A DNA stretch of 17,232 bases. Origin: CBDHHC01 sp050633205. GTDB lineage: Bacteria; Pseudomonadota; Alphaproteobacteria; Rhizobiales; CBDHHC01. Of this stretch, positions 1 through 7,772 are shown in pieces (positions within the stretch are counted from its first letter, which is position 1; each line of letters begins with the position of its first letter). The notes below the pieces were generated by a model. The model saw only the letters and a program-made list of their open reading frames with translations. It was not told the origin of the DNA and did no database searches. Made by a program: the position numbers and the translations under genes. The stretch is taken from the NCBI GenBank assembly GCA_050633205.1, contig JBOEGA010000119.1, positions 1 through 17,232 on the forward strand, given 5' to 3'.

Positions 1-2
1 GA

Positions 3-197
3 ACCTGGTTGGAAACAACATTCAATGCTGAAGGTAATATTTCAGGTAAGGCTCTTGGGCGCAAAATTGCTCTTGCTATTAAGGGTGCCGTATCCGGTAC
101 TATGGAAGTCAGCTATAGCAGAGTTCGCCAGGAAGTAACAATCCACACGACAGGTACTGATCTTAAAGTGGTGAAAATCACTCTAACGCGCAGATAA
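3..197 (+). CDS. 3' end of an unrecognised gene (5' truncated by window edge)
   Basis: An open frame runs from the left edge to a TAA at 195-197 and is read here as the last 64 codons of a longer protein. A TTG at position 9 could in theory start a 62-residue protein, but no ribosome binding site can be seen and the frame is open to the edge. The tail is basic and rich in alternating hydrophobic and polar residues, as in beta strands, and ends in TLTRR. I recognise no family. It lies 36 bases upstream of the STAS-MlaE gene on the same strand and is probably cotranscribed with it, which is only weak evidence of an envelope role. Confidence 0.5.
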   Translation, partial: TWLETTFNAEGNISGKALGRKIALAIKGAVSGTMEVSYSRVRQEVTIHTTGTDLKVVKITLTRR

Positions 198-233
198 TAA
201 AAAGAAATTATGTTTGGCAGAGGTAAATAAAAC

Positions 234-1376
234 GTGAGTACAATAACAGCACCCCTGCTAAACTCCGTCCATGAGGATGGAGATTTGCAGCTAGTTGCAA
301 ATGGGCAGTGGACATCAGCCAACGCATCGGAGTTGGAGAAATTTATTGATGATGTGCTTGAGCAGTTATCATCAGTAAAACGTATCAAAATTGATATGAA
401 AGCTGTCCGGGAATTCGATACTTTCGGAGCCTGGCTATTAGAACGCCTGCAAAGAAGCGTTAATGAAAAAGGTATCATTTTTCATATTTCTTCCCTTCCG
501 GAAAGTAATGCCAGCCTGTTCAGGGAAATGGAAAATGTTAACCTCAAACAGAGCACCGTAAATAAACGCAACTTCGGTATCGGAAACTTTTTTGAATCCC
601 TTGGTAAGTTAACACATAGCCTATGGCAGGACCTTCTCGCATTTATTAATTTGTTCGGCGCAGTAGTCATTGCCTTGATGCGTGTAATCAGAAGACCGCA
701 TACTTTTCGCATGACTTCACTTGTCCATCAACTGGACAGGGTAGGCCTGCAGGCTGTACCAATCATACTTCTCATTACGTTCCTGATAGGGGCTATTATT
801 GCTCAGCAGGGGTTCTTTCACTTCCGTCGTTTTGGCGCAGAACTGTATGTCGTTGATATGGTCGGAATCCTTGTACTCCGTGAAGTGGGAATTCTGCTGG
901 TAGCAATCATGATTGCCGGTCGGTCCGGAAGCTCCTATACCGCCGAACTTGGTTCCATGAAAATGCGCGAGGAAATCGATGCTCTCAGGACCATGGGGTT
1001 CGACCCGATTGAAGTTCTGGTTCTGCCACGTATTCTCGTCCTTGTGATTGCTGTTCCAATTCTGACATTCCTTGGTTCTATGGCTGCTTTGTATGGCGGA
1101 GAGGTTGTTGCATGGGCTTACGGAGGCATGAGCAACGAGATATTTGAAACCCGACTGAAAGAGGCTATTTCCTTAACTCATTTTCAGGTCGGTATGATTA
1201 AAGCACCATTTATGGGGCTGATTATTGGTATTGTAGCCTGTACCGAAGGTTTAAAGGTGAAAGGAAGCTCTGAGTCTCTGGGGCTTCAAACAACCATGTC
1301 TGTTGTTAAAGCAATCTTTATGGTCATTGTACTCGACGGACTTTTTGCAATTTTCTTCTCATCAATAGGAATGTGA
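234..1376 (+). CDS. mlaE: MlaE-type lipid ABC transporter permease with fused N-terminal STAS domain
   Basis: This is the inner-membrane permease of an MCE/Mla phospholipid transport complex. Residues about 10-100 form a STAS (MlaB-like) domain. Residues about 120-380 form the MlaE permease with several hydrophobic helices, for example about 170-190, 208-228 and 265-290. The family hallmark is clear at about 229-258: GRSGSS, then an ELGSMK segment, then EIDALRTMGFDP, which is the cytoplasmic coupling region. In E. coli MlaB is a separate protein; the fusion here would tie STAS to permease one to one. The start is GTG at 234, with AGAGG at 219-223. The stop is 4 bases from the mlaF start. The family call is firm; lipid direction and partner proteins cannot be read from the sequence. 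Confidence 0.93.
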   Translation: MSTITAPLLNSVHEDGDLQLVANGQWTSANASELEKFIDDVLEQLSSVKRIKIDMKAVREFDTFGAWLLERLQRSVNEKGIIFHISSLPESNASLFREMENVNLKQSTVNKRNFGIGNFFESLGKLTHSLWQDLLAFINLFGAVVIALMRVIRRPHTFRMTSLVHQLDRVGLQAVPIILLITFLIGAIIAQQGFFHFRRFGAELYVVDMVGILVLREVGILLVAIMIAGRSGSSYTAELGSMKMREEIDALRTMGFDPIEVLVLPRILVLVIAVPILTFLGSMAALYGGEVVAWAYGGMSNEIFETRLKEAISLTHFQVGMIKAPFMGLIIGIVACTEGLKVKGSSESLGLQTTMSVVKAIFMVIVLDGLFAIFFSSIGM

Positions 1377-1380
1377 CGAT

Positions 1381-2151
1381 ATGGATCGGGATACTGTAAT
1401 TAAGGTAAAAGATCTCGTCGTTGGTTTCGGTGGGCATGTTGTTCTGAAAAACTTGTCTCTGGATGTTTACCGGGGAGAAATTTTGGGAATTGTCGGTGGT
1501 TCGGGCAGTGGAAAGTCCGTCCTGTTGCGTACGATTATTGGGCTGATCCATAAACATTCCGGTACCATCGATGTTTTCGGAACCAAAATCGAGATTGAAG
1601 AAGATAAAGACCTGCAGGCAATAGGCCAGCATTGGGGCATACTGTTCCAGCAGGGAGCATTATTCTCTTCTCTGACTGTAAGGCAGAATATTCAGTTTCC
1701 TATGCGGGAATACCTCAACCTCTCTCCAAGAATGATGGACGAGATGGCTATTGCCAAACTGGAGATGGTTGGTCTTAAAGCTGATGATGCGGAGAAATTT
1801 CCATCAGAACTGTCTGGCGGCATGATCAAGCGTGTTGCATTGGCAAGAGCACTGGCACTGGATCCAAAACTGGTATTTCTGGATGAGCCGACATCCGGCC
1901 TGGATCCGATTTCAGCTGGTGATTTTGACGAGTTAATTAAAACCCTGCAGAAAACGCTGGGCCTTACAGTTTTCATGGTTACACATGATTTAGAAAGTTT
2001 GGATAGAGCTTGTGACAGGATTGCTGCTCTGGCTAATGGTCAGATTGTTGCGACCGGCCCTCTGTCTGAAATACACAAAAATGACCATCCTTGGGTTCAG
2101 GAGTATTTTAGCGGTACACGCGCCAGCGGGATAGTGAACAGAGTACATTAA
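1381..2151 (+). CDS. mlaF: MlaF-type lipid ABC transporter ATPase
   Basis: This cytoplasmic ATPase powers the MlaE/MlaD lipid transporter. All nucleotide-binding motifs are intact: Walker A GGSGSGKS at residues 39-46, Q-loop Gln90/Gln91, signature LSGGM at 144-148, Walker B LVFLDEP at 164-170 with catalytic Glu169, the PTSGLDP D-loop, and H-loop His202. LSGGM in place of LSGGQ is usual in this family. The 256-residue length fits MlaF proteins. It starts 4 bases after mlaE stops and is followed 21 bases later by mlaD, so the three genes form one operon. Nothing is unusual in the motifs, in contrast to the two ABC proteins of the secretion operon in this window. Confidence 0.95.
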   Translation: MDRDTVIKVKDLVVGFGGHVVLKNLSLDVYRGEILGIVGGSGSGKSVLLRTIIGLIHKHSGTIDVFGTKIEIEEDKDLQAIGQHWGILFQQGALFSSLTVRQNIQFPMREYLNLSPRMMDEMAIAKLEMVGLKADDAEKFPSELSGGMIKRVALARALALDPKLVFLDEPTSGLDPISAGDFDELIKTLQKTLGLTVFMVTHDLESLDRACDRIAALANGQIVATGPLSEIHKNDHPWVQEYFSGTRASGIVNRVH

Positions 2152-2172
2152 AACGAAGAAGTGAGAAATTAA

Positions 2173-3300
2173 ATGGAATTCCGCGCACGATATATAACGA
2201 TTGGAGTATTCACGCTTGGTGTGATTGCTGCGGTCTTTGCGTTTGTTTACTGGTTGAATAATATTGGCGGCTTGAGAGAGCAGTCTACATACGAAATCCG
2301 TTTTCAGAACTCAGTGTCCGGCCTGGTTGCTGGTTCAGGCGTCTTGTTTAATGGTATTCGTGTTGGTGAAGTCATTGAAATGAAACTCGACCCTAAGGCA
2401 CCCAGCCAGTTGAGTGCAGTAATTTCGATTAACAAGACCACGCCAATTCGGAAAGACACTCGTATTGCCATAGATTATCAGGGCCTGACAGGCGGAGCAA
2501 ATATCCTGCTTCGTGGAGTAAGTGCTGATTCACCTGTTGTTGTAAGCACAGATGGTGCTATCCCGGTTTTGCTTGCGAATCTGAACGTTGGTCAGAGCTG
2601 GACACAGGCTGCTGGTGACGCGCTGGCTCGTATCAATAAGATACTTGATGACAATGGTGACCCACTAAATGGCATCATGAAAAACCTCAATCAATTCACA
2701 GCTGCACTTGCCAGGAACTCGGACAAGGTAGACGGGATAGTTGCGGGCCTTGAGCGTATGACTGGTGGTAGTTCTAAAGGTAATATTCCTCTTTATGACC
2801 TTGTACCCGCTGATAAATTTGAAAAAATTGAACAGGAACCAACCTGGCATGTGGTTGTATCCGAGCCAACAGTTCTTTTGGGTTTAAATACTGATAAAAT
2901 TCTTCTCGCACCTAAACCGGGTGAAATAAGCTCTGTTGCTAATGCTAAATGGACAGATAACCTGCCGAACCTGTTTCAGACCAAACTTGTTCAGAGTTTT
3001 GAAAATGCAGGCTACCTGAAATCAATCAGCAAGCCTGCTGCTGGTGCTGACGGTACACACAGGTTGCTCATAGATATTCGCAGCTTTCAGTTGACGACCA
3101 ATGGGGAACCCAAAGCCGTTGCTGAGTTTATTGCGAAAATTCATAGTAATGATGGGAAAATTGTGGCTACCAAAAAATTTAGCACAAGTGTTTCCGCAAA
3201 ATCTTCCGATGCATCTGGTGCATCAGTAGCATTAGGGCAGGCATTTGCTGTAACGATTACTGAATTGGTTGCCTGGACTGCTGAAGCATTAAAAACTTGA
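2173..3300 (+). CDS. mlaD: MlaD-type MCE protein fused to a PqiC-like ABC-transport auxiliary domain
   Basis: This is the periplasmic lipid-binding subunit of the transporter. Residues about 8-28 form a single N-terminal membrane anchor. Residues about 38-117 form the MCE domain, containing FNGIRVGEV and DYQGLTGGANILL. A helical linker at about 140-195 follows. Residues about 206-370 match the ABC-type transport auxiliary domain (the PqiC/YmbA type): a YDLVPADKF opening, GLNTDKILLAP, AKWTDNLPNLFQTKLVQSFE, and a final ITELVAWTAEAL. That domain is usually a separate outer-membrane lipoprotein encoded next door. Here no lipobox cysteine precedes it, so it would be tethered to the inner membrane through the MCE anchor. 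MlaD alone is about 180 residues in E. coli; this protein has 375. Start ATG 2173, with a weak binding site (GTGAG). Confidence 0.88.
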   Translation: MEFRARYITIGVFTLGVIAAVFAFVYWLNNIGGLREQSTYEIRFQNSVSGLVAGSGVLFNGIRVGEVIEMKLDPKAPSQLSAVISINKTTPIRKDTRIAIDYQGLTGGANILLRGVSADSPVVVSTDGAIPVLLANLNVGQSWTQAAGDALARINKILDDNGDPLNGIMKNLNQFTAALARNSDKVDGIVAGLERMTGGSSKGNIPLYDLVPADKFEKIEQEPTWHVVVSEPTVLLGLNTDKILLAPKPGEISSVANAKWTDNLPNLFQTKLVQSFENAGYLKSISKPAAGADGTHRLLIDIRSFQLTTNGEPKAVAEFIAKIHSNDGKIVATKKFSTSVSAKSSDASGASVALGQAFAVTITELVAWTAEALKT

Positions 3301-3682
3301 TTCGTACAAGTAGTGATCCGGTAAAATGAAGAATAGATATATTTTTAATTAGATCTTATCTATTATCAAATATGGTGAAATAAGCAGACGGGAAAATAAA
3401 ACGGTGATAATGCACTGAATTTGGTTTTTATATATTCAGTGTGGATTGTTATTGCTTTTTTCTTTTCTTTTTTACATAGCGACGTATCATTGTTCAGGTT
3501 TTATATACCGCAGGTAATGTTCAAGTCTATGTAGTAGTATTTATTATGGTCCCTTGGATTTTTTAAAAAGGGATATAAAAAGAGCAGTAGGCCAAAGGGA
3601 AAGTGCCATTTATTGCTTTTTATACTGGCTACGATAGTAATACATTACCTTAGAGAATAATGAGCGCGTCAAGCAAAAAAAG
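3301..3682. other. AT-rich intergenic region after mlaD; no gene seen
   Basis: This AT-rich stretch has no convincing reading frame on either strand. The only clear structure is a perfect 8-base inverted repeat at 3413-3420 and 3434-3441 with a 13-base loop. It is followed, about 13 bases later, by a long T-rich run at about 3455-3475. This could be a weak terminator for the mla operon. Otherwise I see nothing in it. Confidence 0.4.
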
Positions 3683-3728
3683 GGCCGGTTTCCGCCGATT
3701 TTTATCGCAGGAAGCCGGCCTGTTTTTT
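3683..3728 (+). terminator. Strong intrinsic terminator, probably bidirectional
   Basis: An 11-base-pair stem (3683-3693 with 3710-3720, one G-U pair) carries an inner CGAT/ATCG stem around a T-rich loop. A T-run follows at 3723-3728. A seven-base A-run at 3675-3681 lies just before the stem, so the hairpin could also end transcription on the - strand. It lies about 380 bases after mlaD stops, which is far for that operon, so it may instead end a small untranslated transcript. Confidence 0.8.
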
Positions 3729-3937
3729 ATCTTCCCACCCACCCGGCAAATTTTGTAATAAAAAAATCAGTAATTTATTTACCTGTTTTATTTGGTTATT
3801 TTTAAAACCTTTGGCTTATAACTATAGATACTTGGAACAGAACACAGTTGTCTGTTACTGAAACTTAAGAGAGAGGAGTTCTTATCTGATTTCAAGTAAA
3901 TGTTCTTAGATAAAAGCACATAGCAGGTGTGTCTGAT

Positions 3938-3966
3938 TTGATATGGAAAAGGTCAAATACTAAAGA
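3938..3966 (+). promoter_or_regulatory. Possible sigma-70-type promoter for the structured RNA
   Basis: TTGATA at 3938-3943 resembles a -35 box. With 17 bases of spacing it faces TAAAGA at 3961-3966, a poor -10 box; an overlapping TACTAA at 3958-3963 is an alternative with too short a spacer. Transcription would begin about 3972-3975, just before the structured segment. The boxes are weak and the call depends mostly on position. Confidence 0.25.
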
Positions 3967-3984
3967 GGCATAACCAGGTTTTTG

Positions 3985-4182
3985 ATTTGGATTTGCTGTC
4001 ATTAGAACGGTTTCGTCCCCGCTCTTAGGACGCTCCCTGGAACAGTTCAGTGAATATAATTGGCTCAATGGAAACGTGCATTATTATATTCTTTGGCCGC
4101 AAGGACTACAAAAGTCTAAGCCTGCGTGCAACTACTATAACAAAGGTCAATCCCATTTTTCACTCGGTGGGATTGACCTTTT
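3985..4182 (+). ncRNA. Candidate structured small RNA, 6S-like layout
   Basis: There is no reading frame here, but the segment folds into nested elements ending in a terminator. An apical stem pairs 4052-4060 with 4083-4091 (9 bases, perfect). On its 3' side is a small hairpin (4103-4107 with 4113-4117). An interrupted closing stem can be drawn from outside inwards: TTTG 3992-3995 with CAAA 4141-4144, ATTAG 4002-4006 with CTAT 4134-4137, and CTTAG 4024-4028 with CTAAG 4116-4120; the last pair partly competes with the small hairpin. A rod with a central bubble and a small hairpin on the 3' strand is the layout of 6S RNA. AGCCTGCG at 4119-4126 also occurs near the 3' end of E. coli 6S, from memory. 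Those matches are weak, so the identity is a hypothesis; the presence of some structured transcript is more secure. Confidence 0.4.
4142..4182 (+). terminator. Hairpin terminator after the candidate RNA
   Basis: A perfect 14-base inverted repeat (4142-4155 with 4168-4181) encloses a 12-base loop. The right arm ends in a short T-tract at 4179-4182, and a second TTTT lies at 4187-4190. The T-tract is short for an intrinsic terminator. Because the left arm begins with AAA, the hairpin could act in both directions. Confidence 0.6.
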
Positions 4183-4229
4183 CACGTTTTGACCTTCCCC
4201 CGGCACATACCCTTTGATAATAGCAAAAC

Positions 4230-4264
4230 TATAATTTGGACAAGTGTTCAATACTATTGTCCAA
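4230..4264 (+). promoter_or_regulatory. Promoter -10 box and triple half-site operator for the alcohol-oxidation operon
   Basis: A consensus TATAAT lies at 4230-4235, although no good -35 is seen at the usual distance. Immediately downstream, TTGGACA (4236-4242) and TGTTCAA (4245-4251) form a 16-base palindrome with one mismatch. A third half-site, TGTCCAA (4258-4264), is the exact reverse complement of the first. Spaced palindromes like this are typical TetR-family operators. The regulator at 7773-8399 is the obvious candidate to bind here. The site would overlap the transcription start, which suits repression. The untranslated leader to the ATG at 4376 would be about 130 bases. Confidence 0.6.
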
Positions 4265-4375
4265 TATGTAGATTATTTCTCCGTCGTTACTCTATCTGAA
4301 AATGCGTTCTGTCTCGGGAACGCAATAGAATATTAAAAACCCGAAATGTGGTTTTGTTCGGTCAGGGAGAGTGGG

Positions 4376-5986
4376 ATGAGTTTTGATTATGTAATTGTTG
4401 GTGGTGGGTCTGGCGGAGCAACTTTGGCTGCTCGCTTGTCTGAAAATCCGGAAATTTCAGTATGTCTGCTGGAAGCAGGCGGTGATGGCAGGGATATTTT
4501 AATCCGGGCACCAATTGGTATCGTGGGAATGATTACCGGACAGTTTTCTTCCAACAACTGGGCATTTGAAACCGCACCTCAGGCAGGCTTAAACGGACGT
4601 CGTGGATTTCAGCCGCGTGGTAAGGCGCTGGGTGGATCAAGTGCTATCAATGCCATGCTCTATGTTCGTGGACAAAAGCAGGACTATGATGCCTGGGCGG
4701 ATATGGGGTGCGATGGCTGGTCATTTGATGAAGTGCTGCCATATTTTAAGAAGTCTGAGAAGAACGAGCGTGGCAATGGCGAATGGCATGGTGACAGTGG
4801 CCCGCTGGAAGTCTCCAATCAGCGCAGCCCAAGGCCGATCTCAGAGGCATTTATAGAAGCTGCCGGCCAGTGCCAGGTCCGTATGAATGATGATTTCAAC
4901 GGCCCGACACAGGAAGGTGTCGGCCTGTATCAGGTTACGCAATTTCACGAAAAATCCAGAAGGGGAGAAAGATGCTCCGCGGCTGCTGCATACCTTCATC
5001 CGGTCATGCACAGAAAGAACCTGACCGTCATAACATCTGCCCACGCGACCAGACTGGAGTTTGAAGGTAAGAGAGCTGTTGCAGTTCACTACAGTCAGAA
5101 GTCACAGAATAAACGTGTGGAAGCAACGCAGGAGATCATCCTCTGTGGAGGAGCCTTCAATACACCTCAACTTATGCTTCTCTCCGGTGTTGGCCCTGAA
5201 GGCGAGATCAGGCGGCATGGTATCGATATGGTTCATGAACTGCCAGGAGTAGGGCAGAATCTGCAGGACCATGTCGACTTTGTAATGACTTACCGTTCAA
5301 AGAACAGCGATATGCTCTCCATCGGTTTGGGCGGTAGTCTGAAGCTCATGGGCGAAATTATGAAATGGCGTAGGGATGGCAGCGGAATGGTTGCTACACC
5401 GATTGCAGAAAGCGGTGCGTTCCTGAGAACAGACCCTTCATTATCAGACCCCGACATCCAGCTTCATTTCGCCATAGGAATGATCAACGATCACGCTCGC
5501 AAGCTGATGTTTGGTTCTGGCTTTTCCTGTCATGTCTGCGCTTTGAGGCCATATTCTCGTGGCGAAGTTTTCCTGGAGAGCTCTGATCCAATGGCAGCCC
5601 CGGGAATTGATCCGAGATTCTTCTCTGATCAGAGGGATATGGATACCCTTATTAAAGGTGTGAAGGTCATGAGAAAAATACTCGAAGCCCCGGCAATGGA
5701 AAAATTCAGACACGAGGAACTGTTTACCAGCCCTGACATGAGTGACAAAGAGCTGGAATCACATATTCGGGCGCGTGCGGATACCATATACCACCCCGTT
5801 GGAACCTGCAGAATGGGAGTGGATGACATGGCCGTAGTGGATCCCCAGTTAAAAGTTCGAGGGATGCAGGGGCTCAGGATTGTTGATGCGTCTGTTATGC
5901 CAAAGCTGATCAGCGGTAACACCAATGCGCCTACAATAATGATAGCTGAAAAAGCAGCAGATATGATTCAGGCAAGGGCAGTATAA
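4376..5986 (+). CDS. GMC-family FAD-dependent alcohol dehydrogenase, AlkJ-like
   Basis: This flavoenzyme is predicted to oxidise a primary alcohol to an aldehyde. The FAD-binding G-G-G-S-G-G turn is at residues 9-14, with the ribose-binding Glu33 in LLEAGG. GMC signature 1 begins at 81 (RGKALGGSSAIN) and signature 2 at about 258-273 (GGAFNTPQLMLLSGVG). The catalytic pair is His473 in YHPVGTCRMG and an Asn in GNTNAPT at 514-520. Wording such as NWAFETAPQ, AESGAFL and YHPVGTCRMG resembles AlkJ aliphatic alcohol dehydrogenases more than choline dehydrogenase BetA, so BetA is an alternative, not the call. The start is ATG 4376, seven bases after AGGGA at 4364-4368; the ATG at 4346 has no such site. 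It is 18 bases upstream of the aldehyde dehydrogenase. AlkJ-type enzymes are usually membrane-associated and feed the quinone pool. Confidence 0.88.
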   Translation: MSFDYVIVGGGSGGATLAARLSENPEISVCLLEAGGDGRDILIRAPIGIVGMITGQFSSNNWAFETAPQAGLNGRRGFQPRGKALGGSSAINAMLYVRGQKQDYDAWADMGCDGWSFDEVLPYFKKSEKNERGNGEWHGDSGPLEVSNQRSPRPISEAFIEAAGQCQVRMNDDFNGPTQEGVGLYQVTQFHEKSRRGERCSAAAAYLHPVMHRKNLTVITSAHATRLEFEGKRAVAVHYSQKSQNKRVEATQEIILCGGAFNTPQLMLLSGVGPEGEIRRHGIDMVHELPGVGQNLQDHVDFVMTYRSKNSDMLSIGLGGSLKLMGEIMKWRRDGSGMVATPIAESGAFLRTDPSLSDPDIQLHFAIGMINDHARKLMFGSGFSCHVCALRPYSRGEVFLESSDPMAAPGIDPRFFSDQRDMDTLIKGVKVMRKILEAPAMEKFRHEELFTSPDMSDKELESHIRARADTIYHPVGTCRMGVDDMAVVDPQLKVRGMQGLRIVDASVMPKLISGNTNAPTIMIAEKAADMIQARAV

Positions 5987-6004
5987 TAAAGAAGGTAGAT
6001 AGCA

Positions 6005-7696
6005 ATGTTACATGAAATAAATAAGCTGGAGCCCACGTTTGAGCCACTGGACAAGGCAATAGCAGAATTAAAAGCCAATAAAGATAAATGGGCTGCAACA
6101 GGTATCGAAGAACGCATAGCTCTTCTGAATGAAATGCGGGATGCTCTTCTTGAAGTGTCTGAGGCATGGGCACAGACTGCTGCAAGAAAAAAACAGATTG
6201 CTCCAGGCTCCCCACTGGCAGGTGAGGAATGGTTCGCCGGCCCCGCTGCTGTGCTGTCCGGTATTAACGGATTTATAACAACGCTTAGTCAAATGAAAGA
6301 TAAGGCTTATCTAAAAAAGCTACCGGTCCGGGAATTGCCAAATGGACAGATATCCGTAACATCATTCCCGGGAACATTGTGGGATAAGTTGTTGCTTACG
6401 GGAATAAAAGCAGATGTCTGGATGCAGCAGGGAATTACAAAAGATAACCTGAAGGCTAATACAGCATCAACTTATGATATTCCGGCAGAGCAGCGTAAAG
6501 GCAAAGTCTCCCTCGTTCTTGGGGCAGGAAATATATCAGCCATTGCCCCACTGGATTGCTTCCATAAACTGTTTATCGAACATCAGGTTGTAATCCTAAA
6601 GATGAACCCGGTAAATGACTATATTGCAGATTTCCTACAGGTTGCATTAAAGCCTCTGGTAGAACTTGGTGCACTTCGTATTGTTATGGGAGATTCTGAA
6701 ATTGGAGAATTTCTCTGCAATCATCCTGATATAGAAGAGATACATATAACCGGTTCCGAAGCAGTGCATGATATTATTGTCTGGGGAGCAGGAGAAGAGG
6801 GCAGGGCAAACAAGCAGGCCCGCACACCACGCAATACACGCAGAATAACCTCCGAACTGGGAGCTGTATGTCCAACAATAGTGGTTCCCGGTCCATGGTC
6901 AGATAAGGACCTTCAGTTTCAGGCTGAACATATAGCCTCGCAAAAACTGCATAATTCAGGGTTTAACTGCGTTGCCTGTCAGGTTCTGGTAATGCCTGAA
7001 AAGTGGGACAGTTCTAATGCTTTGCTCGAAAGAATAGAGGAAGTTATTTCCGGTGCCCCATCAAGATTGCCATACTATCCCGGTGCAAGAAAACGTATGG
7101 ATGATTTCGAAAGCCATGGTGATAATGTACTGAAATTTGAACGACCGGGTGTTGATGACTTTCTGTTAGCTAAAGAAGGTGATAGCTGGTTTTCCAATAA
7201 CGAGGTATTCGGCCCGGCAATGAGCACTCATACGATTGATGAGACAGGCGCTGAAGAATATTTACGGTCTGCTATCCGGTATGCAAATGAAGAGCTGCAC
7301 GGCACACTCGGAGCTAATATCGTAATTCATCCAAAAACCCTGAAGAAGATTGGCAAAAAGAAATTCGAAGCCATAATCTCGGACCTGCATTATGGCTGCA
7401 TTGCCATTAATAGCTGGACTGGAGTCGGCTTCCAGATATTACAAACTCCATGGGGTGCATTTCCCGGGCATACACTTGACGATGTTCAAAGCGGTATAGG
7501 ATTTGTCCATAACACTTATATGTTCGACAGACCGGAACGCACAATCGTCTGGGCTCCATTCAGGGCATCACCACGCCCGGCGTGGTTCATAACTAACAAA
7601 ATGCAGCATAAAATAGGCGAGCGGATCGTAAAGTTCCTTCATAAACCTGGATGGTTGAGATTTTTGGGTATTCTCAAGTTCGGCATAAAAGGGTAA
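6005..7696 (+). CDS. Atypical aldehyde dehydrogenase family protein (563 residues)
   Basis: This is a divergent member of the aldehyde dehydrogenase superfamily, predicted to oxidise an aldehyde to an acid with NAD(P)+. The catalytic set is present: Lys199 in ILKMNP, TGS at 249-251, general base Glu284 in TSELGA, nucleophile Cys322 in NSGFNC (aligned with Cys302 of classical enzymes), and NNEVFGP at 398-404. Differences from ordinary enzymes are clear. The coenzyme-fold segment reads GAGNISAIAPLD in place of the PWNFP type, and ELGG is ELGA. The protein is longer than the usual 480-500 residues, with a basic, aromatic-rich C-terminal tail of about 50 residues that might bind membrane. GAAGG at 5991-5995 precedes the ATG. 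By position it takes the product of the upstream dehydrogenase. It is not a normal BetB; its substrate is unknown. Confidence 0.82.
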   Translation: MLHEINKLEPTFEPLDKAIAELKANKDKWAATGIEERIALLNEMRDALLEVSEAWAQTAARKKQIAPGSPLAGEEWFAGPAAVLSGINGFITTLSQMKDKAYLKKLPVRELPNGQISVTSFPGTLWDKLLLTGIKADVWMQQGITKDNLKANTASTYDIPAEQRKGKVSLVLGAGNISAIAPLDCFHKLFIEHQVVILKMNPVNDYIADFLQVALKPLVELGALRIVMGDSEIGEFLCNHPDIEEIHITGSEAVHDIIVWGAGEEGRANKQARTPRNTRRITSELGAVCPTIVVPGPWSDKDLQFQAEHIASQKLHNSGFNCVACQVLVMPEKWDSSNALLERIEEVISGAPSRLPYYPGARKRMDDFESHGDNVLKFERPGVDDFLLAKEGDSWFSNNEVFGPAMSTHTIDETGAEEYLRSAIRYANEELHGTLGANIVIHPKTLKKIGKKKFEAIISDLHYGCIAINSWTGVGFQILQTPWGAFPGHTLDDVQSGIGFVHNTYMFDRPERTIVWAPFRASPRPAWFITNKMQHKIGERIVKFLHKPGWLRFLGILKFGIKG

Positions 7697-7722
7697 ACAT
7701 GCGCAGGTAATATCATACAATG

Positions 7723-7748
7723 CGAGTGGCAGGCTTTGCCACCACTCG
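7723..7748 (+). other. Stem-loop between the aldehyde dehydrogenase and regulator genes
   Basis: A 7-base-pair stem (7723-7729 with 7742-7748) with an inner GGC/GCC pair around a TTT loop sits in the 76-base gap. There is no T-run after it, so it is not a normal terminator. It ends 24 bases before the regulator's ATG and might trim or dampen expression of the regulator relative to the enzymes. Confidence 0.5.
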
Positions 7749-7772
7749 TAAACTGTGCGTGAAAGATCAGTA

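Noticed and set aside
9..197. A complete 62-residue gene starting at TTG 9
   Set aside because: The frame is open to the left edge, TTG is a rare start and no ribosome binding site can be seen; it is better read as the end of a longer gene.
4346..4375. Upstream ATG giving ten extra residues on the GMC dehydrogenase
   Set aside because: The extra residues precede the FAD-binding strand without family precedent, and the ribosome binding site AGGGA sits before the ATG at 4376.
4376..7696. Naming the two enzymes betA and betB
   Set aside because: The gene order fits, but the GMC enzyme is closer in wording to AlkJ and the aldehyde dehydrogenase is too long and divergent for BetB.
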